Under the pieces are notes generated by a model that worked only from the letters and a program-made list of their open reading frames with translations, made no database searches and had not been told where the DNA came from. Below are positions 47,801 through 59,800 of a stretch of 64,000 nucleotides of DNA, piece by piece (the stretch's first letter is position 1; the number at the start of each line of letters is the position of its first letter). Location of the stretch: assembly GCF_932526225.1 (NCBI RefSeq), contig NC_064036.1:20484953-20548952 (forward strand), written 5' to 3'. Position numbers and translations under genes: made by a program. This stretch comes from Nematostella vectensis (lineage: Eukaryota > Cnidaria > Anthozoa > Actiniaria > Edwardsiidae).

Positions 47801-50800
47801 ATGCGTGCTAAGCTAAACTGGACATTCATTAGAACACTAACTTTATAGTTTTTGATATTTTGTTCATTTTAATTTGCCAAACAGTTAAGTGTTTTATGTG
47901 TGTATTGTGTATTATGACTATGAACATTTCATTTATGATAATTTGCCACAACCATTTGGTGTCTCTTATGCATATTCGTAGCCGCTCTGACGTTTATCAT
48001 GTGACGCTTTGTTTGCACTATTCATGATCAATGGTGTATTGTATTCATTGTTCTGGTACGAGATAACGACAGTTGGCTTTTTGATTCTATCCATGATCAA
48101 TGATATAGGTAGTCACTCACCATTTTTCGAATATTTGAAAATGCATTATTCAAAGTTTAACCAATAAAATGGAGCCGGCGGTTTTACTGTGAACTATTCC
48201 GAATTTTAAAGCAATTCAATCAGGTTTATTACCTTAAATGTACTTCTCATTTTTCCATAAATTTTATTGCAGTCTTTATTGTTGTTGTTTTGGCTGTCCT
48301 CCAGAGCATTATGGCGAGTTCACGGATCAGCTGACCAAGATGTCTCAGTCAGAAGCCGTGTTTCTCCTTACTACCTTCACGAACATGGCCACCTCCCGGG
48401 AGGCACATGATCGGGACTTCATCGAGGCTGTCACCTTAGAGGTCTACGAGGTAGTAACCCCCTGTAATACTTGAGCCCTATCTTCCTAATCTTTCCAGCC
48501 TTGCTACCATCTCTTGAGAAAAAACCAACCCAGCTCGATGACCTACTGAAATGGTATTATACAGAAATAACTAGAAATGATACAGACAAGCTGTAGAAAA
48601 ACATATGTGGCCTTTGTTGGCGCTATGGAAACAAAAAAATAAATCACATTAATGATGTTATAATTTGAACAACGCTCTGAAAATGAGTTACTACGAGGTA
48701 GTATTCTTAAGATCGGTTCCCTGCAGCTTAGCACATATACTGATCCCCACTTATAATCAATATACTATAATAAGAAACAAAACAATAAAAGTACACATAG
48801 CACTATCCAGTCAACAATTAAACATCTTTATATCTAAATAGTGGTCGAAAAGGCGGTCACTGTGCATACTTGGAAAAAGGCTGTTGCTAGCTGATTGCCA
48901 ACAGTAATTCTCCCGGATATTTTCAGGTGTCTTTTATTACAAACCAAACACGAGATTTCAGTTCCAAGACTGGGCGTGACCTGTTGGGTACCCTGTGCGG
49001 CTTCCATCCTTTCATCATTTCTGTGTTACTCAGAAAAGTGTCTGAAACGATAGAAACAGTTGGCAAGGTAGGTCTTGTTCCTTTAAAACTTGGATAGCTC
49101 GGGAGGCTAGTCGGCGTAGGAAGGGTGGGGAATGTAGACATTTAACAAGGTGGTGCACCACAAAACTTTTCCATCATTTAAACTTAGTGTTTTCACTTCG
49201 TGGTTTGTTGAAAAAACGGATGGAATGTATCAGAGTGAATTTCATGTGTGATTCTATGAGTTTCTAATTGTTTTCTGCCGTTGACTTCTTTATGGCCTAA
49301 GACCCCTAGCATGAACTTACCGTCAACATTGCTTAACCCTCCTACTTTAAGCTTGCTGTTGTCATTGCTTAACCCTCCTACCAAGAGCTTGCTGTCTCCT
49401 TTTTCTCAGGTGTGCGTGTACATGTTCAGTGGCCTACCTGTCCATGTATGGCATCCTTGCTCGTCAGACATGGATCTCATCCGCAGTTGGCTTCTCAAGA
49501 CTGACCTCACCTCCCCTCAGCACCAGCTTGCAAGATACGTGCTCAAAAACATGAACTGGGGCTGTGACGAGGTAACACCACAATGATACCCTTCCGATGG
49601 TATCTCTATGGTCTCAAGGTGTTTTACAGACGTTAGGAAGAGGGGTGGACGTCTGATAGGCCTAGATACATAATTCCGGATTTTTTTAGGATTTTTAGAG
49701 TCAAGGTAAAATTAGGTAAAATTCCTACCAAATACTGCCGATTTTCGGTAGAAGTGTGACTCTTTCAACTAAACCGGACGTCAATTGCTTGGCTATTTAG
49801 TCACTGTCATACAAAAAGTACCGGTCAGCGGCTTTGGTCATATCCCCAGAATGCCTTGTTGGCTTGTTTGCTTCAATGGTAGGAGAGTCAGTGTTTAGAA
49901 GTTAGTTTAGTTTGTAAAACGTGTAAATCGTGGAAAGTTATTTCTTTCGATGCGAATAATGCTGAATTGCGCAGTTATACATACACAATATATAAAAAAC
50001 ACAACATTAAGGTAGGGATGGCATATTTATGAAGAAGAAGAAAAGAAAATTCGAGATTTTTAGGGGAGAAATCAGGATTTTTAGAGACAAATTCGGGATT
50101 TTTAGACATTTTTGGGAGAAACTCCGGAAAGATTTTTAGACCCTTTTTCGGGAGTTATGTATCTAGGCCTAACGTCTGACTCTTGTCACAAAGAAAGGGG
50201 CTAACTATTTTTGCATTTTCGTATGGTGTCCCATAAGTTGCGCCGCTGTTGTCTCTGTCTGTCTGCTACTATAACTATATAAGTTTTGTCCAGCGTTCCA
50301 ATCAAAATCAGCATTCTGTTAAAAATGTTTATGACCACCCCTCTTTCTCTATTTTCTTTTGAAACAATGTTATTGGTTATTTTCGTTGTCTTTAAGACCG
50401 TGATTGAGACCGTGATTGAGATATTTGCACTCTTTGTGTCTCATTGTCTCATTTGTATTCGTTTAACTGTGACCTAAAATAAATTGTATTTGTGGCAGAC
50501 GAGATCAGCCTAGGTTAAGACCGTATGAGATAGTCTGCAGGCTAAGAGTAGAAATGATACGCAATGATAACCATTGTGCTTTCAGTCCGGTGAAAGCAGT
50601 CAGCTCTTCCTGGATCGTTCATGGCATCGTGCCGTATCCGTCATGCTTGTAGAGGTATCAGCTCTCAGACTACCCCTCAGGCCCGGGGGTATTGCGCACG
50701 AGAACTTTGCTGCCGATGCCAGCTTCCTACAGCAGGTTTGTATAAGTATCGTTGGTTGGCTTCGATGATCACTGTTCCATATTTTTAAATGGATGTGCAA

Positions 50801-53800
50801 TAGTTTTTTTGGGGGGCTTTTTGGCCGTGAAGGAATCCGTAAAAAGTGTCAGTATTATTCAGATAGCAAGTAGCTTTCCAGGGTTTATTAATGTTTTCGA
50901 CATTTCCGGGATGCACTTCTGGACTATGCTGATCCATTTTGAATGTCAAATAGCCTCTGTCAGCCGCTGTTTTGCCATCCCCGCATAATACCAAGTTCGT
51001 AGGCTGTTTGGGAAAGTGTAGTGATATTTGGTAAATAAGGTATAAAGTTGATTGTTTTATATATCAAGAATAAAAAAAATCAATAAAGATGTTTGGCTTT
51101 GTACCAGGTGACTCAGATCGCGACGTCCTCATACAATCGACTCATGCAGCAAAACCATGAACAGACCCTGTACGACTGGTTATGGGAAGTGGCCCTCCAG
51201 CTCAGACTCCACGAGACCGACCTACCCGCGCCCGTCATGGGCTTTAGACAGCAGACACACCCCATTGATAGGACACTAGAAGGTAAAAACACGTAAATTC
51301 ACCATGGATGACAAACGAGTTAAAATGGATAACACACTGGTTAACATGGATAACAAACGGGTTAACAGTGATAACACACGGGTTTATAAAATAGCCTTTG
51401 GTCTTTTCAACATGGATAACACATGGGATTATAAAATAGCCTTTGGTCTTTTCAACGTGGATAACATACGGGTTTATAAATAGCCTTTGGTCTTTTCAAC
51501 GTGGATAACACACGGGTTTATAGAATAACCTCTGGTCTTTTTAACGTGGATAACACACGGGTTTATAAAATAGCCTTTGGTCTTTTCAACGTGGATAACA
51601 CACGCGTTTATAAAATAGCCTTTGGTCTTTTCACATAAATACAATATTGGGGTTTGAGCATCACACATCGAGAGAATGGACAGGAACTGGAAACAGTATC
51701 TTTAGGGGCGGATGTTTTACCTCGCTAAAGGATAGCGAGGGTGAACCTGTCTTAATGTGGTCTGATGTTTACTTACTCAGATCAAAGCGCTGACGCCGGG
51801 TTTGCTGGTCTGACGCGAATGTTGTCATGTGACGAGCCCATGGACTTGTTCTCTGAGCACTCTCTAGTGAATGTTGTGAATGGGGTTAAAGCCAAAGGAC
51901 CTCTAGCGAGCTATGTTGCCCTGTCGATGACCACTATTGGGGCTAGGTAAGGCTAGTTGAGATACGTTGCCCTGTTGATGACCACTATTGGGGCTAGGTA
52001 AGGCTAGATGAGATACGTTGCCCTGTCGATGACCACTATTTGGGCTAGGTGAGGCTAGTGGAGCTACGTTGCTCTGCCGATAACCACTAATGGAGCCAGG
52101 TAAGGCTAGGTGAGATATGTTGCCCTGTCGATGTACACTATTGGGGCTAGGTAAGGCTAGTTGAGATACGTTGCCCTGTCGATAACCACTATTTGGGCTA
52201 GGTGAGGCTTGTGGAGCTACGTTGCTCTGCCGATGACCACTATTAGGGCTAGGTAAGGCTAGTTGAGATACGTTACTCTGTCAATGACCACTATTTGGGC
52301 TAGGTAACGCTAGTGGAGCCACGTTGCCCTGTCAATGACCACTATTTGGGCTAGGTGAGGCTAGTTGAGCTACGTTGCCCTGCCGATGGCCACTATTGGG
52401 GCTAGGTAAGGCTAGTTGAGATACGTTGCCCTGTTGATGACCACTATTTGGGCTAGGTGAGGCTAGTGGAGCTACGTTGCCCTGTCGATGACCACTATTG
52501 GGGTTAGGTATTGCTAGTGGAGCTACGTTGCCCTGTCGATGACCATTTTTGGGGCGAGGTAAGGCTAGTTGAGCTACGTTACCCTGTCGATGACCACTAT
52601 TTGGGCTAGGTAAGGCTAGTGGAGCTACGTTGCCCTGTCAATGACCACTATTGGGGTTAGGTATTGCTAGTGGAGCTACGTTGCCCTGTCGATGACCATT
52701 TTTGGGGCGAGGTAAGGCTAGTTGAGCTACGTTGCCCTGTCGATGACCACTTTAGGGGTTAGGTAAGGCTAGTTGAGCTACGTTCCCCTGTCAATGACCA
52801 CTTTTGGGGCTAGGTAAGGCTAGTTGAGCTACGTTGCCCTGTCGATGACCACTATTAGGGCTAGGTAAGGCTAGTTGAGATACGTTGCCCTGTTGATGAC
52901 CACTATTTGGGCTAGGTGAGGCTAGTGGAGCTACGTTGCTCTGCCGATGACCACTATTGGGGTTAGGTATTGCTAGTGGAGCTACGTTACCCTGTCGATG
53001 ACCACTATTTGGGCTAGATAAGGCTAGTGGAGCTACGTTGCCCTATCGATGACCACTATTTGGGCTAGATAAGGCTAGTTGAGCTACGTTGCCCTGTCGA
53101 TGACCACTTTTGGGGTTAGGTAAGGCTAGTTGAGCTACGTTGCCCTGTCGATGACCACTATTGGGGCTTGGTAAGGCTAGTGGAGCTACGTTACCCTGTC
53201 GATGACCACTATTGGGGCTAGGTAAGGCTAGTTGAGATACCTTGCCCTGTTGATGACCACTATTTGGGCTAGGTGAGGCTAGTGGAGCTACGTTACCCTG
53301 TCGATGACCACTATTGGGGCTAGGTAAGGCTAGTTGAGATACCTTGCCCTGTTGATGACCACTATTTGGGCTAGGTGAGGCTAGTGGAGCTACGTTACCC
53401 TGTCGATGACCACTATTGGGGCTAGGTAAGGCTAGTTGAGCTACGTTGCCCTATCGATGACTACTTTTGAGGCTAGGTAAGGCTAGTTGAGCTACGTTGC
53501 CCTGTCGATGACCACTATTGGGGCTAGGTAAGGCTAGTGGAGCTACGTTGCCCTGTCGATGACCACTTTTGGGGTTAGGTAAGGCTAGTTGAGCTACGTT
53601 GCCCTGTCGATGACCACTATTTGGGCTAGGTAAGGCTAGTGGAGCTACGTTGCCATGTCAATGACCACTTTTGGGGCTAGGTAAGGCTAGTGGAGCTACG
53701 TTGCTCTGCCGATGACCACTTTAGGGGTTAGGTAAGGCTAATTGAGCTACGTTCCCCTGTCAATGACAACTTTTGGGGCTAGGTAAGGCTAGTTGAGATA

Positions 53801-56800
53801 CGTTGCCCTGTCGATGACCACTATTTAGGCTAGGTGAGGCTTGTGGAGCTACGTTGCTCTGCCGATGACCACTATTGGTGTTAGGTATTGCTAGTGGAGC
53901 TACGTTACCCTGTCGATGACCACTATTTGGGCTAGGTGAGGCTAGTGGAGCTACGTTGCCCTGTCGATGACAACTATTTGGGCTAGGTAAGGCTAGTTGA
54001 GCTACGTTGCCCTGTCGATGTCCACTATTTGGGCTAGGTGAGGCTAGTGGAGCTACGTTGCCCTGTCAATGACCACTATTTGGGCTAGGTAAGGCTAGTG
54101 GAGCTACGTTGCCCTATCGGTGACTACTTTTGGGGCTAGGTAACGCTAGTGAAGCCACGTTGCCCTGTCAATGACCACTATTTGCGCTAGGTGAGGCTAG
54201 TTGAGCTACGTTGCCCTGTCGATGACCACTATTGGGGATAGCTAAGGCTAGTTGACATACGTTGCCCTGTTGATGACCACTATTTGGGCTAGGTAAGGCT
54301 AGTTGAGATACGTTGCCCTGTCCATGACCACTATTTGGGCTAGGTGAGGCTAGTGGAGCTACGTTGCCCTGTCGATGACCACTATTGGGGCTAGCTAAGG
54401 CTAGTTGAGATACGTTACCCTGTCGATGACCACTATTTGGGCTAAGTAAGGCTAGTTGAGCTACGTTGCCCTGTCAATGGCCATTTTGGGGCTAGGTAAG
54501 GCTAGTTGAGCTACGTTGCCCTGTCGATGACCACTATTGGGGCTAGGTGAGGCTAGTGGAGCTACGTTGCCCTGTCAATGGCCATTTTTGGGCTAGGTAA
54601 GGCTAGTTGAGATACGTTACCCTGTCGATGACCACTATTTGGGCTAAGTAAGGCTAGTTGAGCTACGTTGCCCTGTCAATGGCCATTTTGGGGCTAGGTA
54701 AGGCTAGTTGAGCTACGTTGCCCTGTCGATGACCACTATTGGGGCTAGGTGAGGCTAGTGGAGCTACGTTGCCCTGTCAATGGCCATTTTGGGGCTAGCT
54801 AAGGCTAGTTGAGATACGTTACCCTGTCGATGACCACTATTTGGGCTAAGTAAGGCTAGTTGAGCTACGTTGCCCTGTCAATGGCCATTTTGGGGCTAGG
54901 TAAGGCTAGTTGAGCTACGTTGCCCTGTCGATGACCACTATTGGGGCTAGGTGAGGCTAGTGGAGCTACGTTGCCCTGTCAATGGCCATTTTGGGGCTAG
55001 GTAAGGCTAGTTGAGCTACGTTACCCTGTCGATGACCACTATTTGGGCTAAGTAAGGCTAGTTGAGCTACGTTGCCCTGTCAATGGCCATTTTGGGGCTA
55101 GGTAAGGCTAGTTGAGATACGTTGCCCTGTTGATGACCACTATTTGGGCTAGGTGAGGCTAGTGGAGCTACGTTGCTCTGCCGATGACCACTATTGGGGT
55201 TAGGTATTGCTAGTGGAGCTACGTTACTCTGTCAATGACCACTATTTGGGCTAGATAAGGCTAGTGGAACTACGTTGCCCTGTCGATGACCATTTTTGGG
55301 GCGAGGTAAGGCTAGTTGAGCTACGTTGCCCTGTCGATGACCACTTTTGGGGTTAGGTAAGGCTAGTTGAGCTACGTTCCCCTGTCAATGACCACTTTTG
55401 GGGCTAGGTAAGGCTAGTTGAGCTATGTTGCCCTGTCGATGACCACTATTAGGGCTAGGTAAGGCTAGTTGAGATACGTTGCCCTGTTGATGACCACTAT
55501 TTGGGCTAGGTGAGGCTAGTGGAGCTACGTTGCTCTGCCGATGACCACTATTGGGGTTAGGTATTGCTAGTGGAGCTACGTTACCCTGTCGATGACCACT
55601 ATTTGGGCTAGATAAGGCTAGTGGAGCTACGTTGCCCTATCGATGACCACTATTTGGGCTAGATAAGGCTAGTTGAGCTACGTTGCCCTGTCGATGACCA
55701 CTTTTGGGGTTAGGTAAGGCTAGTTGAGCTACGTTGCCCTGTCGATGACCACTATTGGGGCTTGGTAAGGCTAGTTGAGCTACGTTGCCATGTCAATGAG
55801 CACTATTGGGGATAGCTAAGGCTAGTTGACATACGTTGCCCTGTTGATGACCACTATTTGGGCTAGGTAAGGCTAGTGGAGCTACGTTGCCATTTCAATG
55901 ACCACTATTTGGGCTAGGTATTGCTAGTGGAGCTACGTTGCCCTGTCGATGACCACTATTGGGGCTAGCTAAGGCTAGTTGAGATACGTTACCCTGTCGA
56001 TGACCACTATTTGGGCTAAGTAAGGCTAGTTGAGCTACGTTGCCCTGTCAATGACCATTTTTGGGCTAGGTAAGGCTAGTTGAGCTACGTTGCCCTGTCG
56101 ATGACCACTATTGGGGCTAGGTAAGGCTAGTTGAGATACGTTGCCCTGTTGATGACCACTATTTGGGCTAGGTGAGGCTAGTGGAGCTATGTTGCTCTGC
56201 CGATGACCACTATTGGGGTTAGGTATTGCTAGTGGAGCTACGTTACCCTGTCGATGACCACTATTTGGGCTAGGTAAGGCTAGTGGAGCTACGTTGCCCT
56301 GTCAATGACCACTATTGGGGTTAGGTATTGCTAGTGGAGCTACGTTGCCCTATCGATGACCATTTTTGGGGCGAGGTAAGGCTAGTTGAGCTACGTTGCC
56401 CTGTCGATGACCACTTTTGGGGTTAGGTAAGGCTAGTTGAGCTACGTTCCCCTGTCAATGACCACTTTTGGGGCTAGGTAAGGCTAGTTGAGCTACGTTG
56501 CCCTGTCGATGACCACTATTAGGGCTAGGTAAGGCTAGTTGAGATACGTTGCCCTGTTGATGACCACTATTTGGGCTAGGTGAGGCTAGTGGAGCTACGT
56601 TGCTCTGCCGATGACCACTATTGGGGTTAGGTATTGCTAGTGGAGCTACGTTACCCTGTCGATGACCACTATTTGGGCTAGATAAGGCTAGTGGAGCTAC
56701 GTTGCCCTATCGATGACCACTATTTGGGCTAGATAAGGCTAGTTGAGCTACGTTGCCCTGTCGATGACCACTTTTGGGATTAGGTAAGGCTAGTTGAGCT

Positions 56801-59800
56801 ACGTTGCCCTGTCGATGACCACTATTGGGGCTTGGTAAGGCTAGTGGAGCTACGTTACCCTGTCGATGACCACTATTGGGGCTAGGTAAGGCTAGTTGAG
56901 ATACCTTGCCCTGTTGATGACCACTATTTGGGCTAGGTGAGGCTAGTGGAGCTACGTTACCCTGTCGATGACCACTATTGGGGCTAGGTAAGGCTAGTTG
57001 AGATACCTTGCCCTGTTGATGACCACTATTTGGGCTAGGTGAGGCTAGTGGAGCTACGTTACCCTGTCGATGACCACTATTGGGGTTAGGTATTGCTAGT
57101 GGACCTACGTTACCCTGTCGATGACCACTATTGGGGTTAGGTATTGCTAGTGGACCTACGTTACCCTGTTGATGACCACTTTTGGGGTTAGGTAAGGCTA
57201 GTTGAGCTACGTTGCCCTGTCGATGACCACTATTGGGGCTTGGTAAGGCTAGTGGAGCTACGTTGCCTTGTCGATGACCACTTTTGGGGCTAGGTAAGGC
57301 TAGTTGAGCTACGTTGCCCTGTCGATGACCACTCTTTGGGCTAGGTAAGGCTAGTGGAGCTACGTTGCCATTTCAATGACCACTATTTGGGCTAGGTAAG
57401 GCTAGTTGAGCTACGTTGCCCTGTCGATGACCACTATTGGGGCTAGCTAAGGCTAGTTGAGATACGTTGCCCTGTTGATGACCACTATTTGGGCTAGGTG
57501 AGGCTAGTGGAGCTACGTTGCTCTGCCGATGACCACTATTGGGGTTAGGTATTGCTAGTGGAGCTACGTTACCCTGTCGATGACCACTATTTGGGCTAGG
57601 TAAGGCTAGTGGAGCTACGTTGCCCTGTCAATGACCACTATTGGGGTTAGGTATTGCTAGTGGAGCTACGTTGCCCTATCGATGACCATTTTTGGGGCGA
57701 GGTAAGGCTAGTTGAGCTACGTTGCCCTGTCGATGACCACTTTTGGGGTTAGGTAAGGCTAGTTGAGCTACGTTCCCCTGTCAATGACCACTTTTGGGGC
57801 TAGGTAAGGCTAGTTGAGCTACGTTGCCCTGTCGATGACCACTATTAGGGCTAGGTAAGGCTAGTTGAGATACGTTGCCCTGTTGATGACCACTATTTGG
57901 GCTAGGTGAGGCTAGTGGAGCTACGTTGCTCTGCCGATGACCACTATTGGGGTTAGGTATTGCTAGTGGAGCTACGTTACCCTGTCGATGACCACTATTT
58001 GGGCTAGATAAGGCTAGTGGAGCTATGTTGCCCTATCGATGACCACTATTTGGGCTAGATAAGGCTAGTTGAGCTACGTTGCCCTGTCGATGACCACTTT
58101 TGGGATTAGGTAAGGCTAGTTGAGCTACGTTGCCCTGTCGATGACCACTATTGGGGCTTGGTAAGGCTAGTGGAGCTACGTTACCCTGTCGATGACCACT
58201 ATTGGGGCTAGGTAAGGCTAGTTGAGATACCTTGCCCTGTTGATGACCACTATTTGGGCTAGGTGAGGCTAGTGGAGCTACGTTACCCTGTCGATGACCA
58301 CTATTGGGGCTAGGTAAGGCTAGTTGAGATACCTTGCCCTGTTGATGACCACTATTTGGGCTAGGTGAGGCTAGTGGAGCTACGTTACCCTGTCGATGAC
58401 CACTATTGGGGTTAGGTATTGCTAGTGGACCTACGTTACCCTGTCGATGACCACTATTGGGGTTAGGTATTGCTAGTGGACCTACGTTACCCTGTTGATG
58501 ACCACTTTTGGGGTTAGGTAAGGCTAGTTGAGCTACGTTGTCCTGTCGATGACCACTATTGGGGCTTGGTAAGGCTAGTGGAGCTACGTTGCCTTGTCGA
58601 TGACCACTTTTGGGGCTAGGTAAGGCTAGTTGAGCTACGTTGCCCTGTCGATGACCACTCTTTGGGCTAGGTAAGGCTAGTGGAGCTACGTTGCCATTTC
58701 AATGACCACTATTTGGGCTAGGTATTGCTAGTGGAGCTACGTTACCCTGTCGATGACCACTATTTGGGCTAGATAAGGCTAGTGTAGCTACGTTGCCCTG
58801 TTGATGACCACTTTTGGGGCTAGGTAAGGCTAGTTGAGCTACGTTACCATGTCGATGACCACTATTGGGGCTAGATAAGGCTAGGTGAGATACGTTGCCC
58901 TGTCGATGACTACTATTGGGGCTAGGTAAGGGTAGTTGAGATACGGTGCCCTGTCGATGACCACTATTTGGGCTAGATAAGGTTAGTGGAGCTACGTTCC
59001 CCTGTCGATGACCACTATTGGGGCTAGGTAAGGCTAGTTGAGATACGGTACCCTGTCGATGACCACTAAGGCTAGTTGAGATACGGTGCCCTGTCGATGA
59101 CCACTAAGGCTAGTTGAGATACGGTGCCCTGTCGATGACAACTATTAGGGTTAGGTAAGGCTAGTTGACTATTATATCTTTGGTTGTTCGCCCAAATTTA
59201 CAGTGGTACTCAATTTTCGTCATTAGAACAGACTTCCAGTTCTAGTGAGGGATTCTTTCCAACCCCCCCCCCCCCCCCTGGCCACAGGCCTGGCAGTTTG
59301 GTTCTAACTATGACATAACAACATTACCTTTTGTTCACACTAGGCCATAACAACCGTTTTGTTCACACTAGAAAATAACAGCGTTGGGTTTGGTTCACAC
59401 TATGACAACAACATTACGTTTGTTTCACCTAGGATACAACATTATGTTTAGCTCTCACTAGTTTGCAATAGGACATAACAGCATCGTTTTGGTATCGGAG
59501 GTAATATTTCCTCTAGAGTTCTACTCCTCTTTAAATAACATTATGTCTCATATTTTCAAAGCCCTGATCTGTTTGTGACCGAGGGTTTGGAATACCTTGG
59601 GGTTTTGATTAACGAAAGATGCTTTGGCGCCGCCCTGCGACTTATCGCCAACACGCTACCCATGTTCCTACCCTTCCCTGACAAACTAGTCCAGGACTCA
59701 CGGTAAGTTTCGCTATTTAGTTGAGTTATATAACTAGCCCAATATAGCTTAGTTTAACATACTCTGGCCCTTTAGTGCACTGCTTTGGTAAACTTATCAT

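Noticed and set aside
51895-59168. Protein-coding tandem domain encoded by the 51-bp repeat
   Set aside because: Although 51 is a multiple of three, the exon frame meets TAA/TAG in each unit, and conserved EPG5 sequence resumes at exon 22 in the right phase with the array spliced out.
51895-59168. Many alternative exons within the 51-bp array
   Set aside because: Units carry donors but no recognisable branch point, polypyrimidine tract and acceptor, so they cannot be exons on their own.
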